Positions 30,130 through 35,666 of a DNA stretch of 39,892 bases are shown here, piece by piece (position 1 is the first letter of the stretch; each line of letters starts with the position of its first letter). The notes beneath the pieces are model-generated. The model was not told the origin of the DNA. It did no database searches and saw only the letters and a program-made list of their open reading frames with translations. The stretch covers positions 1 through 39,892 of IMG/VR virus record IMGVR_UViG_3300017818_002812. One strand, 5' to 3'. The position numbers were made by a program, and so were the translations under genes. The DNA is from a virus.

Positions 30130-30145
30130 ATAAATAAATCACCAA

Positions 30146-30221
30146 GCCGGATTAGCTCAGCAGGCAGAGCAGCTCACTTGTAATGAGAAGGTCGCGAGTT
30201 CGATTCTTGCATCCGGCACCA
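30146..30221 (+). tRNA. tRNA-Thr (anticodon TGT)
   Basis: A 76-base cloverleaf. Acceptor GCCGGAT pairs with ATCCGGC, D arm GCTCAGCAGGCAGAGC, anticodon loop CTTGTAA gives TGT, T arm CGAGTTCGATTCTTG, CCA encoded. The first pair of the anticodon stem (27-43) is G-A, a mismatch. It lies between the conserved gene and the second FkbM gene. Confidence 0.96.
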
Positions 30222-30247
30222 ATTTTAGTATTTGAGATGGGAATTAA

Positions 30248-31054
30248 ATGACACAACCAAATTTTCTTAGAGTTTTGATTAGGGATAAAAGGATCCCTAT
30301 AGAATATAAAAAAGTTGAATGGTGGACTCTATGGGATCCAAAGCCAGATCTGTTCTACGTACCTGAGACTACACTTTATAATCCTGCTTCTCGGTGTATT
30401 ATGAGAGGGTTCTTATTCGAAGAACTCACACATAAACTAGTCAATCATATATGCACGAAAATTCCCGGCAAAGATGTACTTCATGCAGGGGCTTATTTTG
30501 GTGATATGCTACCATCTTTTTCAAAGGCAAACCCAGAAGGCAAAATTTTTGCTTTTGAACCCGTGATGGAAAATTACTACCTATCAAACCTTTCTACTCA
30601 AGAAAACGACCTATCTAATGTGGTGCTATTTCATGGTGCATTACGAGATGAGGTTGGATCTATTCTAGTGAATACAGATCTCTCACAGCAAGATGTTGAT
30701 TCAGAGGGAAATATAAGTGGTGGTCTACAACTTGCAACTGATGGTGCTCGTACCAATTCATATACAGTAGATATGTTCGATTTTGAAAATATCGTATTGA
30801 TGCAGTTAGATGTAGAGGGTCATGAAAGAAGTGCTCTTTTAGGTGCACGCAGAACGATACACAAATACAAACCAATTATCGTAATCGAAGACTATAATGT
30901 GGTCGAGACCAAAGACATTTTAGAAGAACACGACTATCATTTGGCCGGAATGATGAGTGACAAACATTTTGTCTGGGTATCTAAAAAGATGCCAGAGCAC
31001 ATCGAACTCATAAAAGAATTCTTTACGGTGGAATCTTTGGATTATAATGAGTGA
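30248..31054 (+). CDS. FkbM-family methyltransferase, second copy
   Basis: A 268-residue FkbM-like protein. SAM motif I is DVLHAGAYFGDML followed by KIFAFEPVMENY, and the hallmark LMQLDVEGHERSALLGA is present near residue 181. About 75 residues precede the SAM fold, with aromatic-rich content. It differs from the copy at 14005 (low identity visible), so a different acceptor is likely. It ends the rightward early block, followed by a strong hairpin between convergent genes. Confidence 0.9.
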   Translation: MTQPNFLRVLIRDKRIPIEYKKVEWWTLWDPKPDLFYVPETTLYNPASRCIMRGFLFEELTHKLVNHICTKIPGKDVLHAGAYFGDMLPSFSKANPEGKIFAFEPVMENYYLSNLSTQENDLSNVVLFHGALRDEVGSILVNTDLSQQDVDSEGNISGGLQLATDGARTNSYTVDMFDFENIVLMQLDVEGHERSALLGARRTIHKYKPIIVIEDYNVVETKDILEEHDYHLAGMMSDKHFVWVSKKMPEHIELIKEFFTVESLDYNE

Positions 31055-31061
31055 TGGGGAA

Positions 31062-31082
31062 GTGTCGGGCATTGCCCGACAC
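31062..31082. terminator. Hairpin between convergent genes
   Basis: GTGTCGGGC and GCCCGACAC form a perfect 9-bp stem with a 3-base loop (ATT). It lies between the second FkbM gene (rightward) and the EF-hand membrane gene (leftward). T-runs are weak on both sides, so it may act as a bidirectional terminator or mRNA-end stabiliser. Confidence 0.7.
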
Positions 31083-31087
31083 CTAGT

Positions 31088-31411
31088 TTACTTCTTAGCA
31101 GAGTATGCTTGACCACCAAAAAATGCTGCCACAATAGCTGCAACAGACACGAAATAGGTAGCAGCCATATCACCTAAGATTTTAGATGCACTGTCAAGAC
31201 CAATCCAGTCTGCAAGTACAACTGCAAAGGGATAAAGAAGCAATCCAAATAGTGCGAACCATGTCATACTTCGTTGAGCATCTCGCATTGCATCCGCATC
31301 TTCAAGTTCCTTTCTCTTAAACTCAAGATACATACGCTCTTCTTCTGCACTTACCTTACCGTCACCATTAGTATCGGCTGGGTGATATGTCTTGTTTTCT
31401 TCTTCTGCCAT
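31088..31411 (-). CDS. EF-hand/two-helix membrane protein
   Basis: A 107-residue protein started at the ATG at 31411 (AAGGA site). Residues 12-24 hold a canonical EF-hand loop DTNGDGKVSAEEE with ligands at 1, 3, 5 and 12. Two hydrophobic helices follow (WFALFGLLLYPFAVVLA and TYFVSVAAIVAAFFGG), with the calcium loop on the N-terminal, probably cytoplasmic, side. A similar arrangement is seen in marine phage proteins of unclear function; it may be a holin- or antiholin-like protein. A role in lysis is inferred from the lipase and small membrane genes in the same block. Confidence 0.75.
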   Translation of the reverse strand: MAEEENKTYHPADTNGDGKVSAEEERMYLEFKRKELEDADAMRDAQRSMTWFALFGLLLYPFAVVLADWIGLDSASKILGDMAATYFVSVAAIVAAFFGGQAYSAKK

Positions 31412-31422
31412 TGAATAATTCC

Positions 31423-31632
31423 TTATAATTTTATTGATAGAACAATGAGTATAGCGATCAATAATATATTCGTCATCAAAATTTCCAATGCCAAAATGGT
31501 ATGATACCATATCCACCTAGTCTTATATGCGTTTTCAATATTAACCTCTGAAGGATCAGTATCGTCCTTCATCACATCAATGGACTGAGGTGGTGTGGGA
31601 GGACTGTCGCCCTCCCAGAATTTCCATTTCAT
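31423..31632 (-). CDS. Small membrane protein
   Basis: A 69-residue protein. The N-terminal half is polar, acidic and Pro-rich (GDSPPTPPQS), followed by one or two hydrophobic helices (WIWYHTILALEILMTNILLIAILIVL). It starts directly after the stop of the preceding gene (TAA-ATG). No family recognised. Together with its neighbours it makes a run of four small, mostly membrane-associated proteins. Confidence 0.75.
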   Translation of the reverse strand: MKWKFWEGDSPPTPPQSIDVMKDDTDPSEVNIENAYKTRWIWYHTILALEILMTNILLIAILIVLSIKL

Positions 31633-31794
31633 TTAATCTTCTTTAGTATAGATTGTCCATGCACCGTAAGCAATTGCACCGTACGCAATCAAACCTGCAA
31701 TAGGTTTGAAGATTAGAAATGCAACACCAGCACCAATCAGAACAGCTCCGTCCCAAGTAGTGCGCTCTTCCAAACGATCTTTTAACCAATCCAT
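31633..31794 (-). CDS. Small two-helix membrane protein
   Basis: A 53-residue protein: an N-terminal amphipathic stretch (DWLKDRLEERTTWDG) and two hydrophobic helices (VLIGAGVAFLIFKPIAGLIAYGAIAYGAW). It resembles small membrane proteins common in marine T4-like phages. The ATG overlaps the preceding gene's stop as TAATG, and its TAA is directly followed by the next ATG. A holin-like or virion-associated role is possible; not shown. Confidence 0.72.
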   Translation of the reverse strand: MDWLKDRLEERTTWDGAVLIGAGVAFLIFKPIAGLIAYGAIAYGAWTIYTKED

Positions 31795-31988
31795 TACTTT
31801 TCCTCCATCTCGTTTTTCTTTTGTTGAATCTCGGCCCTGCGTATCTTTGCCAGTTTACCGATTTCACTTAAATGTTTTCTGGCCCTCGCAGCAGCAGCCT
31901 TTACTCCTTTGCTTTCAAACTTAGCTTCTTCCATTAAATAATTACTGTAATGATTCATAAGCTCACGTTGAGTATCGTTATCAGCCAT
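31794..31988 (-). CDS. Small Lys/Ala-rich helical protein
   Basis: A 64-residue protein with a basic C-terminal helix containing GVKAAAARARKHLSEIGKLAKIRRAEI, reminiscent of histone H1-like or HU-associated peptides and of a small family seen in many cyanophage-related genomes. Highly basic and probably DNA- or RNA-binding. Function unknown. Coupled by TAATG to the next gene and preceded with one-base spacing by the helical gene at 31988. Confidence 0.75.
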   Translation of the reverse strand: MADNDTQRELMNHYSNYLMEEAKFESKGVKAAAARARKHLSEIGKLAKIRRAEIQQKKNEMEEK

Positions 31989-32209
31989 TATTGCTTCTCC
32001 AACTTTCTTATTTTTTGCTCTATTTGTTTGAGACGTTTATCTAAAGATTCCCACTGTTCAAACTCACAGAGATCTTTTGGTGGATGACTATCTTTTTCTA
32101 GTCGCTCTAATCTTTCAATAACATTTGGCGTACCTATGCGCCAGTCCCAAAATGGATCAACAATTTCAAATATTAAATCTCTAGCCTTTTGTATCTTTCT
32201 CTTGATCAT
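31988..32209 (-). CDS. Small coiled-coil protein downstream of the lipase
   Basis: A 73-residue protein when started at the ATG at 32209, inside the end of the lipase gene (29-base overlap). It contains the segment VDPFWDWRIGTPNVIERLERLEK and ends in a clear coiled coil (WESLDKRLKQIEQKIRKLEKQ). The ribosome site is weak. No family recognised. A longer in-frame start (32314) lies within the lipase and is disfavoured. Confidence 0.68.
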   Translation of the reverse strand: MIKRKIQKARDLIFEIVDPFWDWRIGTPNVIERLERLEKDSHPPKDLCEFEQWESLDKRLKQIEQKIRKLEKQ

Positions 32210-32978
32210 AGTTGCTCGCTGTATATAAACAGTAGTAGTTAGCACCGTGATCATACAATCCGTCAAATACCTGACCTTTCTGTAAGGCTCTCCACTTACC
32301 TTTCCAACCGTCAATGAAGTCTTCCCAGTAAGTAAATTTTTTCAGGTAACCCTTATAATTGAAATACATGCATTCACCATGATGTCGATAACCCATCCAT
32401 GCGAACGGAACTGTAGGAACGATGTCGTTGTTATTCACGAACCTATAATGTTTAACATCACTAAATGCGTTGACAAATTCTTTATTACCAACACGGGGTG
32501 AACCAAATGTATAGAGAGAATGAACTCTATCTTTTTGTCTGGACGCTGCCACGGTAGCCATTGCCCCTCCGAGCGAATGGCCACACATGGTCAGCTTTTT
32601 TGAGGCATGAGATTTAGAATCAATCGTCTTGAGAACATCCTTCCAGATTTTCTCTACCTCGTTTTGGAAGCCATTGTGAACAAGTCCCCCAACTTCTCCA
32701 CGATCCGGCCAAGCATTAAGATCAGCTTTTAGATCACTGATTTCAGTTGGCTCCGTGCCTCGAAAGCAAAGAACAATATGTTCTTTGTTCCAAACTGCAT
32801 AAGCCTGGGCACCATCATGCTCAAAGAACTTGAGTCCGGTGAAACCCATAGACTTATAAATTGGTTTTGCTAGTGTAGGATCTTCATATGCCGTTGCGGC
32901 CAATACTGCGTGTATCTTCCCAGATTCCAACACCTGAGATCGCTCTCTATCTTGTTTGGCTAGCTCATTGAGCATCAT
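32181..32978 (-). CDS. Class 3 lipase (alpha/beta hydrolase)
   Basis: A 265-residue serine hydrolase of the fungal-lipase/class 3 family. Nucleophile elbow MCGHSLGGAM (Ser135), acid NNNDIVP (Asp185) and His244 in YDHGANYY complete a visible catalytic triad; the oxyanion-type FRGTE motif is at residues 72-76. No signal peptide is seen, so it may act from inside the cell or be released at lysis. An unusual gene for a T4-like phage. It is the first gene of the leftward block and is driven by a late-promoter box. Substrate (phospholipid or triglyceride) unknown. Confidence 0.9.
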   Translation of the reverse strand: MMLNELAKQDRERSQVLESGKIHAVLAATAYEDPTLAKPIYKSMGFTGLKFFEHDGAQAYAVWNKEHIVLCFRGTEPTEISDLKADLNAWPDRGEVGGLVHNGFQNEVEKIWKDVLKTIDSKSHASKKLTMCGHSLGGAMATVAASRQKDRVHSLYTFGSPRVGNKEFVNAFSDVKHYRFVNNNDIVPTVPFAWMGYRHHGECMYFNYKGYLKKFTYWEDFIDGWKGKWRALQKGQVFDGLYDHGANYYCLYTASNYDQEKDTKG

Positions 32979-33007
32979 TTAAAAAACTCCACTAAAGTAA
33001 TAATGAA

Positions 33008-33015
33008 TATTTATA
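33008..33015 (-). promoter_or_regulatory. T4-type late promoter box for the lipase block
   Basis: Exact TATAAATA on the minus strand, 30 bases before the lipase ATG. It overlaps by two bases with a plus-strand copy to make a palindrome. Confidence 0.78.
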
Positions 33016-33021
33016 TAAATA
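33014..33021 (+). promoter_or_regulatory. T4-type late promoter box for heme oxygenase
   Basis: Exact TATAAATA on the plus strand, 88 bases before the heme oxygenase ATG (33109). With the reverse copy it forms a perfect 14-base palindrome (33008-33021). Confidence 0.8.
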
Positions 33022-33029
33022 AATTCACT

Positions 33030-33088
33030 CAAGGCAGTCGCAGCCTTGACAGGGTGTGGCCCCAGCCCTGCTACCGAACAGGGGCACC
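33030..33088 (+). promoter_or_regulatory. Structured leader of heme oxygenase mRNA
   Basis: Several hairpins can form: CAAGGC/GCCTTG (33030-33048); CAGGG (33050-33054) with CCCTG (33066-33070); the same CCCTG with CAGGG (33079-33083), so these two exclude each other; and GGTG...CCCC with GGGGCACC (33053-33088). A TTGACA at 33046 has no -10 box at the right distance, so it is not a promoter. The structure is GC-rich against an AT-rich background. It might be a switch or a stability element; no known riboswitch is recognised. Confidence 0.45.
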
Positions 33089-33108
33089 AACTTATTATGA
33101 GGAGTCGT

Positions 33109-33654
33109 ATGGCATCTAGTCTAAAAGAATTAACTCAAAAACACCACGATATGGCAGAGCAATCCAAATTTGCTGGCAAACTAATAAGTGGTGATATCTC
33201 TCCGGTCGAGTATCAATACTATTTAAAGTCGCAGTATGAGATATATCAAACCCTTGAAGAAAGAGTTCACCTGGCACAGGATCTTCGTGGTGTATTCCGT
33301 GCAGATAAGATATTATCAGATTTATGTGAACTAGAAGAAGAGTATAATCTACCATGGATCACTGAAAACCTCAGATCCGTAGATGAATATATCGACCATA
33401 TCCTTTCACTAGAGGACAATGACGACCTCCTAGCACACCTTTATGTACGACACTTCGGTGATATGCACGGTGGCCAGATAATTAAGAAGAGGGTACCTGG
33501 TTCTGGTACCATGTACGAATTTGAAAACAGGAGAGAGTTAATCTCTGGCATTCGTGAATTGCTTTATGATGGTATGGTAGATGAAGCAATTATTTGTTTT
33601 CAATACGCAACAAAACTGTTTGAAGAATTGGACACACTATTTAATAACGAGTAA
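33109..33654 (+). CDS. ho: Heme oxygenase
   Basis: Opens heme to biliverdin IX-alpha, CO and iron using reductant electrons. Started at the ATG at 33109 (GAGGAG site), 181 residues, a short all-helical HO. The proximal heme ligand is His13 in LTQKHHDMAE; the distal helix GDMHGGQ (117-123) matches the conserved GDLSGGQ glycine-rich motif. The C-terminal membrane anchor of eukaryotic HOs is absent, as in cyanobacterial Ho1 and phage enzymes. It is directly followed (3 bases) by a bilin reductase gene, forming a two-step cassette. Controlled by a late-promoter box 88 bases upstream and a structured leader. Confidence 0.94.
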   Translation: MASSLKELTQKHHDMAEQSKFAGKLISGDISPVEYQYYLKSQYEIYQTLEERVHLAQDLRGVFRADKILSDLCELEEEYNLPWITENLRSVDEYIDHILSLEDNDDLLAHLYVRHFGDMHGGQIIKKRVPGSGTMYEFENRRELISGIRELLYDGMVDEAIICFQYATKLFEELDTLFNNE

Positions 33655-33657
33655 TTA

Positions 33658-34401
33658 ATGGCTGAATATATTATGGACACACCCCTACTGAATCGTTTGC
33701 GCAAACTGTCTACTGATATCATTGAGATATTTGATAAGCACATGGAGCGCTTTGATAATGAAAAACACATACACGAATTCGAAGGTTGGACAGATCTGTT
33801 TTGGCAATCTGGCCCCGTTCGTAAGGCACACTTGAAAATCATTGAGCCTATTGAGGGTAAACCAAAACTTTGGTTGATGCACATTAATATCTTTCCCGGC
33901 ACATCATTCCATTATCCGATCTTGGGATTGGATGTTGTGGCCGGACCTAATAAGATCAGCGGTTCATTTTTCGATTTCTCTCCAGTATCCGACGAAACAC
34001 ACCCCATCATTACTACATTTGGTCTTGCGACCAGAGACTTGGAGTGGAAAACAGAAAGAGAATTGCCTGAATGGGCAAAAGAAATTTTCTCTCCACATAT
34101 GGTTGCAGCAGGAAACGTTCGTGAGGGTGAAGAGACAGAGCAGTTTTGTGATACTGCAATAAGATTGATCCATTATTATCTTGAACAGATTGAACACCAA
34201 CAATTTTGGTTGGGCGAGGATCGTATGGAAAGTCACAATAGATACTGTATCAATCAAAAGAAGAACCAACAGCTCTGGAATTCTTTGAAGGCCATGAAAT
34301 TGGGTGAAGAAGAAATTAAGCAGTATGTAGAAGACGTTTTATTCGAAGAGGTAAAGCTATATCCAGTTGATCAAGGCACTTTTTACAATCCCAATCCTTA
34401 A
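33658..34401 (+). CDS. pcyX: Ferredoxin-dependent bilin reductase (PcyA/PebS/PcyX family)
   Basis: Reduces biliverdin with electrons from ferredoxin to a phycobilin. It is 247 residues. The core LMHINIFPGTSF then YPILGLDVV then SFFDFSPV matches the family; His75 and Asp92 fall at the PcyA His88/Asp105 spacing (17 residues), and Glu63 lies where PcyA Glu76 is expected. PcyX enzymes, known from uncultured oceanic viruses, make phycoerythrobilin; I favour that group from gene pairing with a heme oxygenase, while PebS or PcyA cannot be excluded without alignment. It follows the heme oxygenase by 3 bases. No ferredoxin gene is visible here. Confidence 0.9.
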   Translation: MAEYIMDTPLLNRLRKLSTDIIEIFDKHMERFDNEKHIHEFEGWTDLFWQSGPVRKAHLKIIEPIEGKPKLWLMHINIFPGTSFHYPILGLDVVAGPNKISGSFFDFSPVSDETHPIITTFGLATRDLEWKTERELPEWAKEIFSPHMVAAGNVREGEETEQFCDTAIRLIHYYLEQIEHQQFWLGEDRMESHNRYCINQKKNQQLWNSLKAMKLGEEEIKQYVEDVLFEEVKLYPVDQGTFYNPNP

Positions 34402-34416
34402 ATGAAGTTTCTATTC

Positions 34417-34437
34417 ATGCATCCCGAGGGGGTGCAT
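34417..34437 (+). promoter_or_regulatory. Hairpin after the bilin reductase gene
   Basis: A 9-bp stem ATGCATCCC with GGGGTGCAT (one T-G pair) and a GAG loop. It lies between the bilin reductase stop and the AAGGAG-preceded start of the next gene. No T-run follows, so processing or stabilisation of the ho-pcyX transcript fits better than termination. Confidence 0.6.
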
Positions 34438-34470
34438 GCCGTAGCAGCTACTAACTTAAGGAGATCTAAA

Positions 34471-34881
34471 ATGAAGCAATTTTTGCTAGTTATCATGGCA
34501 CTTGTTTCGACGAGTGCATTGGCGCATACCATTACATACGATAATGGTGATGTATATACGGTTGCTGAAGACGAATATGTTTTCGTTTCGAAGCGATCTG
34601 AGTTGTGGAGACGTTCAGTCTACAATAACGGTAAAACGATGCGATATGAAAAAATCGTACCAACCGAAAAAGTAGATTACGTGCCACCAGATAATGGCAC
34701 TGACGGTGAAGCGTTCGGTACTCACGAGTGGTGTAAAGCATACACACCGTGGAGCGAAGGTTATACTTTCACAATGCAATATTGGCAACGAGGATGCGAT
34801 ACTAACAACGATAACAAGTATGGTTGTGGTGACGAGAAATACGATGCCTCATCAGATGGAGCTGCATGCCCATCTAGCTAA
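34471..34881 (+). CDS. Secreted small protein with four cysteines
   Basis: A 136-residue protein starting at the ATG at 34471 with a strong AAGGAG site (a longer in-frame opening overlaps the hairpin and is rejected). Signal peptide MKQFLLVIMALVSTSALA then HTITYDNGDVYTV. The mature protein has four cysteines (EWCKAY, RGCDTN, YGCGDE and ACPSS), likely two disulfides in the periplasm or outside. No family recognised. It sits directly downstream of ho-pcyX and may share its late transcript. Confidence 0.78.
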   Translation: MKQFLLVIMALVSTSALAHTITYDNGDVYTVAEDEYVFVSKRSELWRRSVYNNGKTMRYEKIVPTEKVDYVPPDNGTDGEAFGTHEWCKAYTPWSEGYTFTMQYWQRGCDTNNDNKYGCGDEKYDASSDGAACPSS

Positions 34882-34885
34882 ACTC

Positions 34886-34906
34886 ATGGGGGTGCAATGC
34901 CCCCAT
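34886..34906 (+). terminator. Hairpin, possible terminator
   Basis: ATGGGGG and CCCCCAT form a 7-bp stem around a TGCAATG loop, just after the stop of the secreted-protein gene. The following bases (TATTCC) are only weakly T-rich. Confidence 0.55.
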
Positions 34907-34961
34907 TATTCCTACTGGGAATATATTATATGAGAAAAATAAATGAAAAAAATATGAACTA

Positions 34962-35001
34962 ACCTCTTAGAACGGGTATATATATTACCGTGAAAAGAGG
35001 T
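34962..35001 (+). promoter_or_regulatory. Long hairpin in the leader of the next secreted-protein gene
   Basis: ACCTCTT (34962-34968) pairs with AAGAGGT (34995-35001), with an inner GGTA/TACC pairing around a TATATA segment. It lies 60 bases upstream of the ATG at 35061. The 179-base gap 34882-35060 otherwise holds only this hairpin, the one at 34886 and an AAGGAG ribosome site; no consensus promoter is seen. Confidence 0.5.
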
Positions 35002-35060
35002 AAAATGTTACTTTTCTTCACACTCAAGTCCCCCAAAATATATTTTAAGGAGCCGAAACC

Positions 35061-35285
35061 ATGAAAAGGTTTATTGCATTGTGCTGTGTGCTTATTGCTC
35101 CTTCTGCGTTTGCTGTTGACGATTATCGTGCGACAATCAATGAAGAAGGTGAATATTGCGCCAAAGTTAAGATCCAAATCGGTACTGGATCTTTGATGAC
35201 ACGTAAGTGTCGAACCCTCCAAGAGTGGGCCGAAGCTGGTTACACTGTTACTGACCCCAGTACGGGCGAGAAGGTGGAGATCTAA
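35061..35285 (+). CDS. Secreted small protein with two cysteines
   Basis: A 74-residue protein with an AAGGAG site. Signal peptide MKRFIALCCVLIAPSAFA then VDDYRA. The mature ~56 residues contain two cysteines (EYCAKV and RKCRTL) and a C-terminal EWAEAGYTV segment; small periplasmic proteins with a K/R-C-R-T-x-x-EW motif occur in many proteobacteria, with no clear function. It precedes the membrane-anchored gene by 3 bases. Confidence 0.78.
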   Translation: MKRFIALCCVLIAPSAFAVDDYRATINEEGEYCAKVKIQIGTGSLMTRKCRTLQEWAEAGYTVTDPSTGEKVEI

Positions 35286-35288
35286 AAA

Positions 35289-35537
35289 ATGACAAGCAAA
35301 ACTGAAGAGAGAGTTACTGCCTTCATTATTGCTGTGATGATTATAGCCTCTTTTGCAGGTCTTGTAATCCCACTTATGAATCCATCATACTACAGTAAGT
35401 TGATGCCAGGCTTGCATGCCATCCCTATGGTGCAACACAATGTCGAGATTTGTGAGCCTGTTGTAGGTAGACACAAGATCATCGACGTTGATCGACCTAT
35501 TATTGTGGATCTGTGTACAGACACTTCTACTGTATAA
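35289..35537 (+). CDS. Single-pass membrane protein
   Basis: An 82-residue protein with one N-terminal transmembrane helix (residues 10-30, AFIIAVMIIASFAGLVIPLM) after a short cytoplasmic start (TSKTEERV). The external part has two cysteines (EICEPV and DLCTDT). GGAG lies 10 bases upstream. No family recognised. It completes a set of three small envelope-directed proteins downstream of the bilin genes. Confidence 0.7.
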   Translation: MTSKTEERVTAFIIAVMIIASFAGLVIPLMNPSYYSKLMPGLHAIPMVQHNVEICEPVVGRHKIIDVDRPIIVDLCTDTSTV

Positions 35538-35543
35538 TATAGG

Positions 35544-35572
35544 TTGACATAATACGGGTAATGTATTATAAT
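35544..35572 (+). promoter_or_regulatory. Sigma-70 promoter upstream of a terminator
   Basis: Perfect consensus TTGACA (35544-35549), 17 bases, TATAAT (35567-35572). Its start site (about 35579) falls inside the terminator stem at 35574-35601, so transcripts would be about 26 bases unless terminated late. Confidence 0.9.
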
Positions 35573-35573
35573 G

Positions 35574-35605
35574 AACGGTCTGATCGTTTGGTCAGGCCGT
35601 TTTTT
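35574..35605 (+). terminator. Intrinsic terminator between tandem promoters
   Basis: A 10-bp stem, AACGG-T-CTGA with TCAG-G-CCGTT (one T-G pair), 8-base loop and a T6 run (35600-35605). It lies 36 bases after the membrane-protein stop and ends the late secreted-protein operon, but also lies just behind a perfect promoter. Confidence 0.9.
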
Positions 35606-35609
35606 ATGG

Positions 35610-35638
35610 TTGACAAACGCCATAAAACCTGATATAAT
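35610..35638 (+). promoter_or_regulatory. Sigma-70 promoter for gene 33 operon
   Basis: Perfect consensus TTGACA (35610-35615), 17 bases, TATAAT (35633-35638), right after the terminator. The leader to the ATG at 35667 is about 22 bases, with AGGAGG. Confidence 0.92.
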
Positions 35639-35666
35639 AATCATTCATTTACTATAGGAGGTTTTG

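Noticed and set aside
30128-30140. AATAAATA-like late boxes before tRNA-Thr
   Set aside because: One mismatch, low-complexity repeat of TAAA; not strong enough to call.
31643-31867. 74-codon frame across the small membrane genes
   Set aside because: Wrong frame; the genes at 31633-31794 and 31794-31988 have coupled starts and credible protein patterns.
33046-33074. TTGACA as a sigma-70 promoter for heme oxygenase
   Set aside because: The position 17 bases on reads TGCTAC, a poor -10 box; the TATAAATA late box is better placed.
33046-33096. tRNA-like 3' end (GGGGCACCA) in the heme oxygenase leader
   Set aside because: No T-arm GTTCRA motif, no anticodon arm; explained by leader hairpins.
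33109-35537. Ferredoxin gene beside the bilin reductase
   Set aside because: Searched by eye for the plant-type CxxxxCxxC pattern; the Cys-containing proteins here are secreted and lack it.
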